Positions 1 through 9,958 of a stretch of 64,000 bases of DNA are shown piece by piece; the stretch's first letter is position 1, and the number at the start of each line of letters is the position of its first letter. The notes beneath the pieces are model-generated. The model searched no databases and was not told where the DNA came from. It worked only from the letters and a program-made list of their open reading frames with translations. Origin of the DNA: an uncultured Methanospirillum sp. Its GTDB lineage: Archaea; Halobacteriota; Methanomicrobia; Methanomicrobiales; Methanospirillaceae. Location: assembly GCF_963668475.1 (NCBI RefSeq), contig NZ_OY764544.1:2418001-2482000 (forward strand), written 5' to 3'. A program made the translations under genes and the position numbers.

Positions 1-766
1 TAAGGCTTGCTCCTCCAAGCAGTAGTGAGACTGCTCCTATGAGCATTCTGCTGACAAACCCCTCCGGCACCGCTCTTCTTCCTCTCAGAACCCTGCGAAG
101 CAGCATGACTGATGATGCAAACATCCACCCTGAGAGGAGCACAAGGATAACTCCTCCCCAGAGTCTCGGTGGTATCCATCCTAGTATAACCGCAACCCCA
201 ATGATCCAGACTCCACCGATGAGATCGTTGCGGCTGGATACCCTGAACGGATGTATCGAGACACTGCTCATCAGGGTAAGAACCCCGAAGAGCAGTACTA
301 CGCCAGGTATCAACAGGGTGGTTAATCCAAAAAATGTCAGGTCAGGAATGATTATGAAGATAACACCGAGGAATATCAGGAGAGGACCCAGGATCAGATG
401 GTGACGGAGAACTGCGTTCTGCTCATCGATCTGTCCGCCGGTACCCGGCCGGGGCTGCTGCCTGGTGAAGGAGATGAGCGTGATGAATGTCTCTGATATC
501 ATCAGGAGCAGGGGTGCGTCATCGATCAGGTGAAGGAGGGGATGCCTCTTTGGATCATACCTGTCAAGATGCACTTTGAACTCGGTCCTGGTCTCGTGCA
601 GGTGGTACTGCCCGCTGCGATAACTGGCCATGGTTCCCGGTGTCGGAACATTGATCTGTGATCTGACCCATTCTTCTCCAAACGGCTCTGTCACCTGATC
701 CCTGGGGATCGAGACCTCCCAGATTCCTTCATGAAGCGGGTGCAGAAAATCTTCGATTGATGGCAT
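1..766 (-). CDS. membrane protein of unknown function (3' end outside window)
   Basis: An open frame without stops runs from an ATG at 766 to the left edge, so about 255 codons are visible and the C-terminus is missing. The first ~115 residues are polar and hydrophilic (starting MPSIEDFLHP). They are followed by at least four hydrophobic segments in two hairpin-like pairs (LILGPLLIFLGVIFIII, LLIPGVVLLFGVLTLM, GGVWIIGVAVILGW, GGVILVLLSGWMFASS) and the beginning of another (MLIGAVSLLLGGA). A purine-rich AGGATG lies just before the start; the ATG four bases upstream opens a frame that stops quickly, which decides the start. The gene diverges from the next one with only 40 bp between start codons. 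The family is not recognised. Confidence 0.7.
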   Translation of the reverse strand, partial: MPSIEDFLHPLHEGIWEVSIPRDQVTEPFGEEWVRSQINVPTPGTMASYRSGQYHLHETRTEFKVHLDRYDPKRHPLLHLIDDAPLLLMISETFITLISFTRQQPRPGTGGQIDEQNAVLRHHLILGPLLIFLGVIFIIIPDLTFFGLTTLLIPGVVLLFGVLTLMSSVSIHPFRVSSRNDLIGGVWIIGVAVILGWIPPRLWGGVILVLLSGWMFASSVMLLRRVLRGRRAVPEGFVSRMLIGAVSLLLGGASL

Positions 767-806
767 ACATCCTATACGATAGCCATCAACGGGAGCCTGT
801 ATTAAT

Positions 807-1958
807 ATGCCGCAGCGTTTTGTTGTGCAGGAATATATGGAAGATCAGCCAACAGATGAACAGATGGAGGAGACCTTTGGCGATGAGGCTGCAGATCTGA
901 AAGATGCCATTGCAGATGAGAAATATCGTCTCCAATCACTTCTTGAAGGCATCAATGCTGATCGTATACAGGCGGCAGGATATGGCGCCCTCGCTGTTGC
1001 AGTGATACTCAATCTGTTCTGTCTGCTTGACAAGCCTGACAGTTACATGGTCCTCTGGATTCTATCAAGCCTCTACTTCTATCTCATCTATCCGCTGATT
1101 CCACTCGCGTTCATCCTGATACCCGGCCTGTTCAGAAAGACAACAGAAAAGCGTGAAGGCCGTGATCCTCTCCTACCATGGCTGAAAAACCTGCACCTTG
1201 TCAGGAACCACCGGATAGTAATACAACTTGCCATCCGGTTCTTTCTCCTCGGTATCATGCCTCTCACATCAGGCATGGTCCTGATATACAGCCTCTCGCT
1301 TGTGTATGCGATCCTGCTTGGTGCTTACGGTGATATTCCCCTCCTTACCTCCCTGCTCATCATCGTTCAGTGCCTTGGGATCCTGATCTTTTACCTCGAT
1401 CTCTCCTGTCTCAAACGCCAGTTCTCTTTCTTCACCCGGTCACTTGCGTTCATAACGTCTGATCACTGGGTGCGATATCTGTTGATGGCAATCTTCGGAG
1501 TTCTGGTGGTGATCATCGCCTCGTGTGCAACGATCATCCTGCTCATTGCAATCCTGATGCCAGGCTTTACCCTCGGTGCGTATGTTGATGCAGCCAGCCT
1601 TATCCAGGAGAGAGCAGACATCAGGATTCTCCTGCTCTTTATGTGTCAGTTCATCGTGATGCAGTACTTCCAGAGTGTTCTCAGCCGGAGGATTGCACGA
1701 ACCCTCTGTTCTGATCAACTGGTCAGGATAGAGGAGGCTGAAGCGATGCTGGCAGGATCAGGTACCGGGTCGGTCTCTCCGGTCAGCAGAGACAAATTGG
1801 TAGAGATGGTACTCCCCCTGGTGATAGAGTCCAGGATTCACGGCATCACCCGGATGCATATGGGGGGCCTCTTCCCTACCTACACCATAGGACTTGATAT
1901 CGATGAGATCTTCAGGATCAGGTCACTCGAAGAACTCTCCGGCATGTTCAGGAAATGA
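807..1958 (+). CDS. multi-spanning membrane protein, unknown function
   Basis: 383 codons. The N-terminal ~50 residues are acidic and helical (TDEQMEETFGDE), followed by about seven hydrophobic segments between residues 50 and 290 and a cytoplasmic-looking tail of ~95 residues ending with a basic FRK. No catalytic motif is visible. GGGAG 11 bases before the first ATG supports the start at 807; an in-frame ATG at 837 with AGGA before it is an alternative and would remove ten residues. It is divergent from the partial membrane protein at 1-766, which is also membrane-embedded, so the two may be functionally linked. That is inference only. Confidence 0.75.
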   Translation: MPQRFVVQEYMEDQPTDEQMEETFGDEAADLKDAIADEKYRLQSLLEGINADRIQAAGYGALAVAVILNLFCLLDKPDSYMVLWILSSLYFYLIYPLIPLAFILIPGLFRKTTEKREGRDPLLPWLKNLHLVRNHRIVIQLAIRFFLLGIMPLTSGMVLIYSLSLVYAILLGAYGDIPLLTSLLIIVQCLGILIFYLDLSCLKRQFSFFTRSLAFITSDHWVRYLLMAIFGVLVVIIASCATIILLIAILMPGFTLGAYVDAASLIQERADIRILLLFMCQFIVMQYFQSVLSRRIARTLCSDQLVRIEEAEAMLAGSGTGSVSPVSRDKLVEMVLPLVIESRIHGITRMHMGGLFPTYTIGLDIDEIFRIRSLEELSGMFRK

Positions 1959-2049
1959 GCGATCAGGTTCCGAAGAGTTATGTGCCCGAAGGTGAGAGTA
2001 TTGTTGTCTCCATACTCTCTCTGAATACCGTCCTGTAAGTGATATCATC

Positions 2050-3477
2050 ATGATAACCGTTCTCACTGTTGATGACGAGCCGACCCTTCTCGAGGTTGGC
2101 AGGCTCTTTCTTGAGCGGATGAGTGATATCACGGTTGAGACCGCCTCCAGCGGAAAAGAAGCCCTTTCCCTCCTTGAGAGCCATCCGTACGATGCCATCA
2201 TCTCTGACTATGATATGCCTGAGATGAACGGCATAGAACTCCTTCATGAAGTACGGTCACGCTTCAGTGATCTACCGTTCATTCTCTTCACAGGAAAGGG
2301 TCGTGAATCCGTTGCGATTGATGCCCTGAATGCAGGAGCTGACTTTTATCTGCAGAAAGGTGGTGATCCGAGATCCCAGTACGTTGAGCTGGCATCCAAT
2401 GTCAGGCAGGCGGTCAGGCGAAAACTCGCAGAGGACGCGATAAAACACAAGATCATCTCACTCACAAGTCCTGAGTCAGATACCGGGTCACTCACATTTT
2501 ATGATGTCTTCAGCCTCGATGATATCCAGGAGATCCAGGACGCCTTCTCATCAGCAACCGGGGTTGCATCAATCATCACCGAACTGGATGGCACACCGAT
2601 CACAAAGCCGAGTAACTTCTGCCACCTCTGTTACAATATCATCAGGAAGACAGAGAAAGGGCAGAAGAACTGTTACATCTCTGATGCAGTGCTTGGGAGG
2701 TATCATCCCGAAGGGCCGGTGATCTCCCCGTGCCTCTCAGGCGGACTCTGGGATGCAGGGACAAGCATCAGCATCGGAACGAGACACGTGGCTAACTGGC
2801 TCATCGGTCAGGTCCTTGACGAGCAGGCTGACTATGACCGGATGCTTCTCTATGCAGACGAGATAGGAGCAGACAGAAACGAGTTTTCCGAGGCACTTGC
2901 TGAAGTTCCGAAGATGAGCAAAAAGCAGTTTCAGAAGGTCTCGGAAACTCTCTTTGTCATCGCAAGCCAGTTATCACTCCAGGGTCTGCAGAATGTGCAA
3001 CAGGCACGTGAGATCTCAAGGAGGGAGCGGGTCGAATCTGACCTTCGGGCTGCCTATGAACAGATCGCAGGTGCGGAAGAGGAACTGAGAGAGCAGCTCG
3101 ATGAGATACGTCAGGCAAATCTGTATGCACATCAGCAGGAGCAGCAGTACAGAACCCTCTTCATGCATATGAGTGAGGGGCATGCCATCAGGGAGTTGAT
3201 CACCGATGGGGGAGTAGTGACCGACTACCGGTTTATCGATGTCAATCCTGCATTTGAACAGTTGGTAGGGAAACACCGCGATCAGATCGTGGGGGTGACC
3301 GGGTCTGAAGTCTTTCACATGGCACCCCCTCCGTTTCTCGATATCTTCACAAAAGTATCCGAAACGGGCACACCGGTGGTAAGTGTGATAGAACACCCGG
3401 GCCTTCACCGTGAACTCAGGATCTCGGTATTCAGGCCGTACAAAGGCGTAGTTGGCACAATTTTTTCGGAACTCTAG
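2050..3477 (+). CDS. response regulator with PocR and PAS domains, no output kinase
   Basis: 475 residues. Residues 1-120 form a receiver domain with a full acidic pocket: Asp8/Asp9, phosphoacceptor Asp53 (ISDYDMP), Thr81 and Lys103 (FYLQKGG). Residues ~155-300 match a PocR ligand-sensing domain (FSSATGVASIITELDG, then Cys-rich NFCHLCYN and SPCLSGGLWDAG, and IGQVLDE). A coiled-coil segment with many Glu, Gln and Arg leads to one PAS domain (~360-470; FIDVNPAFEQLVGK). The protein stops right where PAS domains of this type normally reach the DIT-E-R linker (here GTIFSEL then TAG), so there is no kinase, cyclase or DNA-binding domain. It may be truncated, or act as an adaptor for neighbouring kinases. 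Confidence 0.88.
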   Translation: MITVLTVDDEPTLLEVGRLFLERMSDITVETASSGKEALSLLESHPYDAIISDYDMPEMNGIELLHEVRSRFSDLPFILFTGKGRESVAIDALNAGADFYLQKGGDPRSQYVELASNVRQAVRRKLAEDAIKHKIISLTSPESDTGSLTFYDVFSLDDIQEIQDAFSSATGVASIITELDGTPITKPSNFCHLCYNIIRKTEKGQKNCYISDAVLGRYHPEGPVISPCLSGGLWDAGTSISIGTRHVANWLIGQVLDEQADYDRMLLYADEIGADRNEFSEALAEVPKMSKKQFQKVSETLFVIASQLSLQGLQNVQQAREISRRERVESDLRAAYEQIAGAEEELREQLDEIRQANLYAHQQEQQYRTLFMHMSEGHAIRELITDGGVVTDYRFIDVNPAFEQLVGKHRDQIVGVTGSEVFHMAPPPFLDIFTKVSETGTPVVSVIEHPGLHRELRISVFRPYKGVVGTIFSEL

Positions 3478-3488
3478 GTGTCATCCCC

Positions 3489-5183
3489 TTAGTTGTCCTG
3501 TTGATTCCCATCACTATTCTCGGGCTCTTTTACCGTGACGCCATAATGCTTCTTCAGGTAACTAAAGATCTTCTCAGACTCATTCCACCGCTGATCAAGC
3601 TGATTGATCATCGCATCAATTCTTCTGACCTGCTCTTCTATCAACGGTATCCCTTCATTGCCGTACATCTCGGTGGCCCCGAGGATTACGGTGAGTGGAT
3701 TTCTAATCCCGTCATTCAGAAGCGAGAGTTCAGCAAGGTTGCGTTGAATCTGTGTGATTGCGTTCTCACGTTCGGCTTCATACCGGTTTCTCTCGGTGAT
3801 ATTCTGCATCTCTGCACAGAACCACTCGTTGCCTTCAAAGGTGAAGTACCAGAGCATGATCTCAACCGGCATCCCGGCTCCGGATTTGATCCTGATATCA
3901 GTCTCAATTTTGATTCTCCCCTCCTTCCTGACACGGGCAAAGAGTTCGTTGACTTTGGTGTCAGTCAGGTGCGAGTGCAGTGCTGACAGGTGCAGATCCC
4001 TGATCTCTTCCCGTGAGTAACCTGTCTCCTGGCAGAAGGTCTCGTTGAAGTCACGGATGGTCATCCGGCTATCTATCCAGAGGAACATGGCATGGCTGTG
4101 ATCAACGGTGAACCGGGTGATAAGTAGCGTGTCGGCAGTCTTCTTGTGCTCGGTGAGTTCTCTCTCAAGGTCGCAGGTCTTCTCACTGACGACATGGGTG
4201 AGGGCACGGTTCCAGAGGATCACACCACCGGTTACCAGAAGGAGGGCAGCAACTATCCCGATGGATAGCAGGATAAGTGCTGGATCTATCAGATTTTTCG
4301 TAAGTGTAGGGGATATCCACCGTCTGAAGATCTCGTCACGCTTCTCCGGTGGTATCGCCCTGATCCCCTTGTTTATAATACTGACCAGTTCTGGGGCATC
4401 TTTTCTTACTCCGAAGGCGTATGAGAACTCATCAGGGCTCTCCGGCATGTACGAACCTGCCACATGAAGGTTGCTGATCCCTTCAGAATCAACGTAGTAG
4501 GTCGATGCGGCAAGATCTCCGAAGTATGCATCTGCAGATCCGAGTGATACCGCCATCAGCCCGGATCGAACATCAGGCACCGGAACAATGGTGATGTCAG
4601 GGTACTTCTCTCTGAGGAGCAGGGTTGTCGTGTATTCTCCGACTGAAGCAACCCTCTTTCCTGCAAACTCCTCAAGGGTCATGTCAGTCCGGGTGTCTAA
4701 TCTGGTGATGATCGGAAGAAGTGAGCGATAATACGGTTCAGAATAGATCAGGTAATCGTTCCTGAGGCTGGAGACATACACCGCTCCAAGGACATCCACG
4801 CTCCCGTTTTTGATCTTTGCGATACAGGACTCCCAGTCCTTTTCATGTGAAACACTGATTTTAAGCCCGGTATTTTTTGCAACTTCTCGGAGAAGATCTG
4901 CAGATATCCCCTGGTAGTCCTCGGACTTTGTGATCTGTTCGAACGGTGGATAGTTCTGATCAGGGCATACCCGGATCTCGGGATGGTCTGCAATCCATAC
5001 TTGCTCCTCTGGTGTGAGATTTACCGGGCTGTATCCGGTGATGGCATCCATGGGCCCTGAAGACGGGATGGCCTGCATCACAATTGCAGCGGTAATGAAC
5101 CCAAAAATGACCATGCCGAGTAGGAGGATCGGGCCGGGATACGAATATCTCCCTGTTTTACCGACAGGATCTGAATGGTTCAT
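3489..5183 (-). CDS. SBP3-PAS membrane sensor with kinase-dead DHp-like tail
   Basis: 564 residues. One N-terminal membrane segment (~18-38), an extracellular solute-binding domain of the bacterial family-3 type (~65-295; EIRVCPDQNYPPFEQ near its start, GSADAYFGDL near its end), a second membrane helix (~303-325) and a PAS domain (~350-470, ending NITERNR). The tail resembles a HisKA dimerisation helix pair but reads LLNDGIRNPLTV, with Asp491 where the phospho-accepting His of 'SHDLRNPL' belongs. There is no ATPase domain; the protein ends soon after a motif W-x2-SEK-x4-L-x2-HYG. The tail of the protein at 19243-20325 is homologous with no gaps. Likely an amino-acid or small-molecule sensor that signals by protein contact rather than autophosphorylation. 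Its 3' end faces the preceding regulator across 11 bp. Confidence 0.85.
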   Translation of the reverse strand: MNHSDPVGKTGRYSYPGPILLLGMVIFGFITAAIVMQAIPSSGPMDAITGYSPVNLTPEEQVWIADHPEIRVCPDQNYPPFEQITKSEDYQGISADLLREVAKNTGLKISVSHEKDWESCIAKIKNGSVDVLGAVYVSSLRNDYLIYSEPYYRSLLPIITRLDTRTDMTLEEFAGKRVASVGEYTTTLLLREKYPDITIVPVPDVRSGLMAVSLGSADAYFGDLAASTYYVDSEGISNLHVAGSYMPESPDEFSYAFGVRKDAPELVSIINKGIRAIPPEKRDEIFRRWISPTLTKNLIDPALILLSIGIVAALLLVTGGVILWNRALTHVVSEKTCDLERELTEHKKTADTLLITRFTVDHSHAMFLWIDSRMTIRDFNETFCQETGYSREEIRDLHLSALHSHLTDTKVNELFARVRKEGRIKIETDIRIKSGAGMPVEIMLWYFTFEGNEWFCAEMQNITERNRYEAERENAITQIQRNLAELSLLNDGIRNPLTVILGATEMYGNEGIPLIEEQVRRIDAMINQLDQRWNESEKIFSYLKKHYGVTVKEPENSDGNQQDN

Positions 5184-5399
5184 CTTCGCTCAATTATGTT
5201 ATCATCACTCTGATCAGGGAAAAACACTGTGTTTCCGCCTCCTGATCTGGTGAGAATTGTTCTCTCATCATAGATGAATGGCGGGATACTAAACACTTGC
5301 CTCATGTTCTTCCATCACATCCGGGAGGTACACCCCGGGCACAGTCAGATATTTACTGATCAAATTCCCTCTATCACATACTACTCACGGAGGAGTATC

Positions 5400-5759
5400 A
5401 TGCAGATAGCAATAGATGGATTCTGGACGACAAAAGCAGGCGATTACGACCCACAGAAGAGCCTCAGCACCCCGGTCTCTGACAACCGTTTCTTCTACCG
5501 GATCAATCACGATGCCACCTCACGTCAGAAGGTGATCGTGGAGATCATGGTTGATACAACACTCGTTGGAGAGGTGCATGAGTGGCTCAGTTCAGACGGA
5601 AAGGAGACCCTCTTCTTCGATGTTCCGTCTCAGCTCCGCAAACCAGGCAGCCACACGCTCTTCTTCAGGATCTTTTCCCCTGTATCAGAAGCAACAGATG
5701 CCAAAAAAGGCATACAGATCTACGAATCAGAGCACTTTGTGCTTGATTATACCGGCTGA
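5400..5759 (+). CDS. small hypothetical protein
   Basis: 119 residues starting MQIAIDGFWT. The start is fixed by a strong GGAGG seven bases before the ATG at 5400; the open frame reaches further upstream but has no ribosome site there. The composition is beta-rich and soluble (QKVIVEIMVDTTLVGEVHEW, KPGSHTLFFRIFSP), with no signal peptide or membrane helix. It is a lone plus-strand gene among minus-strand sensor genes and is followed at once by the hairpin repeat at 5811. The family is not recognised. Confidence 0.7.
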   Translation: MQIAIDGFWTTKAGDYDPQKSLSTPVSDNRFFYRINHDATSRQKVIVEIMVDTTLVGEVHEWLSSDGKETLFFDVPSQLRKPGSHTLFFRIFSPVSEATDAKKGIQIYESEHFVLDYTG

Positions 5760-5810
5760 ACCGGTTTCAGCCGAATCATTTTGGATGAAAAGTCATTCTC
5801 ATCGGTTCTG

Positions 5811-5840
5811 CCTGGGGCCCCCAACGGGCCACCGTTGGGG
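5811..5840. repeat. dispersed GC-rich hairpin element, copy 1
   Basis: A perfect 9-bp inverted repeat, CCCCAACGG (5819-5827) and CCGTTGGGG (5832-5840), with loop GCCA, preceded by CCTGGGG. It lies between two convergent gene ends (5759 and 5850), where it could end transcription on both strands. Related elements occur at 22584 and, inverted, at 43398. The similarity to the 22584 copy extends ~35 bp upstream (ATGAAAA then TCATCGGT). Confidence 0.6.
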
Positions 5841-5849
5841 TTTCTCAGA

Positions 5850-8800
5850 TCAGGAGAACCGGAACTTTCCTACCGGCACGATGATCTCAAACCTGGCACC
5901 GTTCCCTGGTGTCCCGTTCTCCCTGATGGACAGTCCGGTGATCGCAAGGATCTCCCGTGCAAGGAAGAGGCCTATCCCGGTGTGCTTGCCATATCCATGC
6001 TCAAAGATCATGTTCTTCTCCCATTCTGAAACTCCTGCCCCGTCATCCTCAAACACGATAAGCAGTGAGTCTTCCTCTCTCCTGGTGAAGGCCGATATTG
6101 AAGTTATCTTCTCTCCATGACGGGCGGCATTCTCGATAAGAGTGGTGAAGACCTTTCTGATGATCGGATCTTCATACACCTCAAGGCCGGGATCTATCGT
6201 CTCGGTCAGGTTCATACCTCCGAGCCCGACCTCATAACATGCAGATCGCACAAGGGGCTTTATCTGCTTCCACCCGCTGGAGACGGTCCCGAAATTCTCA
6301 TACTCGCGGGTAAAACGATGATCTCCTCAATTCTGTCGCATGCATCCTGGGCCTGTCTGATGCGGGTGTGGATGACTTCAGGGTCTGTTGTCTGCAGGAT
6401 GAGATCGTGAAACGCCTGCAGGGCACTGAGCTGGTTGAGGATATCGTGCCTGGTTAGCCCGGTGAGAAGCCTGAGTTTCTGGTTCGCCTCTCTCACCGCC
6501 TCTTCAGCCTGTTTGCGATGTGTGATATCTATCAGCTGCTCAACGATGAAGGCAACCTTTCCCTTATCATCAAGGACCGGCTTTGATCTGCAGTCCATCC
6601 AGATCCCAAGTTCAGGAATGAACCGCTCGGTCTGTTCCATCTTCTTTGAGATCAGGGCTTTATTTGTCGCACAGTCCTCACAGGGAGTGTCGCGTCCGAG
6701 AAGTTCATAGCATCGCTTTCCTATAACCTCCTTCGGTGTTTTATGAAGGAGTTCATATCCTGCCTGGTTGTACTTGATGATCCGGTGATCAGTCTTCTGG
6801 ATCCCGATGACATCCTGGAGTGAATCGAGCACTGCATTCAGAAATGCCTCTGATGCCTTCAATGCAGCCTCTGTCTTTCTGATACTGGTGACGTCACGTG
6901 CAAGGGCAAATATTCCTGCAACCCTGCCTTCTGGATCGTGATACACAGAGGCGTTGTACAGGACCGGGGTGATGGTCCCGTCCCGATGCCGAACCTCAAG
7001 GGGATAATCCCTGATCATCCCCTTCTCAAAGGCGACCCTGCTCCCCTTCCTGGCTTTTTTGGGATCAGTGAAGTAGTCTGAGAAGTCTGTTCCTATCAGG
7101 TCATCCCTGTTGCAGCCGGTCAGTTTCTCTGTGGCCGCATTCACGTCGGTCATCTTGCCCTCCTCGTTGATGGTGACAAACGAGTCGATGCTGGCCTCAA
7201 GAAGTCCCCGGTGGTACTGGTTCATTCCCCGAAGTTGTTCGCGGACAAGGTGGATGCCGGTGATATCCAGGTGAGTCCCTGCCTCCCGGAGTGGAAATCC
7301 GTCAACATCCCTGGTGATGACCTTCCCTTTATCGAGAACCCATACCCACTCACCGGTCTTTCCTTTGAGCCGGTACCGGTACTCAAACTGCGGTGTCTTT
7401 CCCTCAACTGCATCCCATAATGCTTGCATCACCCCGGGCAGATCATCAGGGTGAGCAAGTACCTTCCATGAGTCATAGTGCGGCACGATCTCATGAGGTT
7501 CATACCCGATCATGGTTGCCCTCCGGTCATTGACTGCTATCCTGCCTGATGGGATGTCCCAGTCCCAGGTTCCGAGATCTCCCCCATGGATTGCCAGGTT
7601 GAGCCGTTCCTCACGATCGATGAGCGATAACTCTGCCTCCCGGTCTTTGGTGATATCCCTGAATACACAATGGGTCTGTCTGAAGGACCCATCCGGATTC
7701 GTTCCGATGTTGCCGTCAAACGAGACAAGTATCGATCCGTCGTTCTTCTTTCTCATCCTGAACTCGATCCCATGGACCTCTCCGGCATCCTTGAATAGTG
7801 GAAACCTCTCTCTGAAAAGTGCCTGTTGTTCAGGAATCAGGAAGTCACCGAACCAGTGCCCGACAACCTCGTGGTATGAGTACCCGAGTATGTTGAGCCA
7901 GGCATCATTGACATCAAGGAATCTCCCGTCTTTGTCTAGTGACTGGTACGGGATTGGGGACTGGCGGAAGAGGACACGAAACCGTTCTTCAGCCTCTATC
8001 AGAGCCGACTCAACCCGTTTTCTACTGGTAATATCCTGGATGATCGCAACAAAGATGCGGCGATCCTGCATCTTCATAATCTGGAGATGCACTTCTACCG
8101 GGTATGTTGTCCCGTCTTTTCGCAGGTGGACGGTGGAAAATCTGGTCTTCTCAGATCTTCCATCAATGAGCGGTTTTATCAGGTGTTCAAACTTCTCTCT
8201 GGTAAATTCGGGCTTGATATCAAGGGGGGTGATCCTGGAGAGTTCCTCCATGCTGTATCCCAGGTTCTCCCTGGCTCCCCTGTTGACCTCGATGAAACGG
8301 TATGACTCTGCATCAAACTGGTAGATCTCGTTCAGCGAGTCATCAAGGATTTTGCCGAGGTAGGATGCCGTCTCTACTGCCAGTTTCCCCGTGGTGATGT
8401 CCCGACCCACCGACTGAATCTCGATGCATCTGCCCTTTTCATCAAAGATTCCCCGGTTAACCCACTGCTGCCAGGTGATCTTTCCGTCAGGAAGAGTAAC
8501 ACGGTGCTCGATGGTTCCGACCGGGCTGTCAGGTGTCAGTGATGCGAGAAACTCATCGACCCTCTACCTGTCTGCATCAAAGATCGGGGGGATGAACCTC
8601 TTTCCGGTGACCTCATCCCGTGTTACCCCATAGTAGCGGCAAAATGCCTCGTTTACAAAGATGATGGTTCTGTCTGGTTTCGTACGGCAGATGAACTCAG
8701 TCTGATCCTCAACAACATTCCGGTACCGTTCCTCACTCTCACGAAGTTTTTTCTCTGCCTCTCTTCGATGGACAGCCTGGATTATCTTGTGGCTGAGTTC

Positions 8801-9181
8801 GACAAACTGTGATCTGGGCTCTCCCCCTTTCTGCACGTAAAAGTCGGCCCCGTTATCGAACGCCTCAATAACGACCTCTTCCCTCCCTCTCCCGGTGAAG
8901 AGGATGAACGGGATGGAAAGGCCACGGCCTCTGATCTCTTTCAACAGGTCGATCCCGTTCATGCCAGGCATCATGTAATCTGACACCACTGCATCGAATG
9001 ATCCATCTTCTAATGCAGCGAGTGCCTCCCTTACAGAGGGCAGGCCGGTCACCCTGAACGTTCCGTCTCGCTCAAGGTAGTGCCTGCCAATATCGAGCAG
9101 CAAAGGCTCATCGTCGATATAGAGGAGATGAATGGGATCTGTCATGAATAATGGTTTGATATCAGATGACCGCAGGTGCAT
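5850..9181 (-). pseudogene. REC-multiPAS histidine kinase broken by amber codon and frameshift
   Basis: Three consecutive minus-strand frames read as one ~1,110-codon protein. 9181-8567 encodes a receiver (LYIDDEP, VVSDYMMPG, FYVQKGG) and the first half of a PAS domain. A TAG at 8564-8566 interrupts ...FDADR/RVDEFLASL, where Glu would fit; the same frame then continues without break through the rest of that PAS, five more PAS domains and the H-box GLTRHDILNQLSAL. At 6312-6315 (A4 on the plus strand) one base appears to be missing: restoring A5 joins EEIIV to FTREYENFGTV and on to the ATPase domain (N box TTLIENAARHG, G1 EDDGAG, G2 GIGLFLAREILAITG) ending at 5850. The two lesions argue for a decaying gene, or for sequence errors; each piece could still be translated. 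Confidence 0.85.
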
Positions 9182-9314
9182 CAGGCGACAGATGTAAACG
9201 GATATACTGATCTCATAATCACCGTGCCTTCCTATTTATCCTGTCGGTCAGGGGAAGGTCACGGGAGAGGGATCTCAATAGATGAATAGAAAATAAGGTT
9301 GTAGAAAAAAGGGT

Positions 9315-9905
9315 TCAGTCCTGCACCCGTGTGATGAACCAGGCCATGTTCTCACCAAGGCGTTCCATGGTCTTAATCCCCTCAGCATCCTTCTCCACAT
9401 CTCCTGGCTCAAATCCGATTCCCAGGTTCCAGTATGTGGAACCGGCTGTGAACATGTCACAGATCCCAAAGAGATGGTTGATGGAGTCGAGGGCAGCAAC
9501 CGCTCCTGCCCGTCTGACCGCTGCAATACCAGCACCAACTTTACGGGAGAAGAGTCCGCCGTTGGCGATTGCAACGAATCCTGCCCTGTCGATGAGCGCT
9601 TTTGCTTCCGGGGTGATGTCCGAGAAGTACGTTGGTGACCCGATGATGATCCCGTCTGCCTGCACCATTCTGTCGATACAGTCGTTCACCAGATCCTTTG
9701 CCAGGGCACAATGTCTGTCCTGGTTCTCAAAGCACTTCATACAGGCGATACATCCGTGGATCTGTTTACCACCGATGTGTACGAGTTCTGTTCTGATACC
9801 CTGCTCTTCTATCTTATTCAGGGCATATCTGATCAGCGTTGCAGTGTTTCCGTCTTTTCGCGGGCTTGCATTAAAAGCTACAACATATTTCTTGCTCAGT
9901 GTCAT
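9315..9905 (-). CDS. iron-sulfur flavoprotein / NADPH-dependent FMN reductase family
   Basis: 196 residues, flavodoxin-like fold. The FMN phosphate-binding loop is NASPRKDGNT near residue 12. A compact cysteine cluster C52-x2-C55-x2-C58-x7-C66 (GCIACMKCF ... HC) matches the iron-sulfur site of archaeal Isf proteins, and GSPTYFSDITPEAK is the second flavin-contact loop. Isf-family proteins transfer electrons between ferredoxin and acceptors such as oxygen or peroxide in methanogens; the exact partner here is unknown. It stands alone within the signalling island and points the same way as the kinase genes around it. Confidence 0.88.
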   Translation of the reverse strand: MTLSKKYVVAFNASPRKDGNTATLIRYALNKIEEQGIRTELVHIGGKQIHGCIACMKCFENQDRHCALAKDLVNDCIDRMVQADGIIIGSPTYFSDITPEAKALIDRAGFVAIANGGLFSRKVGAGIAAVRRAGAVAALDSINHLFGICDMFTAGSTYWNLGIGFEPGDVEKDAEGIKTMERLGENMAWFITRVQD

Positions 9906-9958
9906 CGTACCAGAAGATTCAACCTGCAGATGAGGTGAATGTTTTGGTTGGATTCAGG

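Noticed and set aside
39..404. 121-codon plus-strand open frame at the left edge
   Set aside because: The opposite strand has a continuous frame with membrane helices and a good start at 766, so this is a shadow.
7512..8324. 270-codon plus-strand open frame
   Set aside because: It lies wholly antisense to conserved PAS domains of the broken kinase, and its composition (many Ser, Arg and Pro) is typical of a shadow frame.
8564..8566. TAG read as pyrrolysine
   Set aside because: The expected residue is Glu, the same gene also has a frameshift, other genes here use TAG as their stop, and no Pyl genes are in the window.
9331..9933. 200-codon plus-strand open frame
   Set aside because: Antisense to the clearly conserved iron-sulfur flavoprotein at 9315-9905; no ribosome site.
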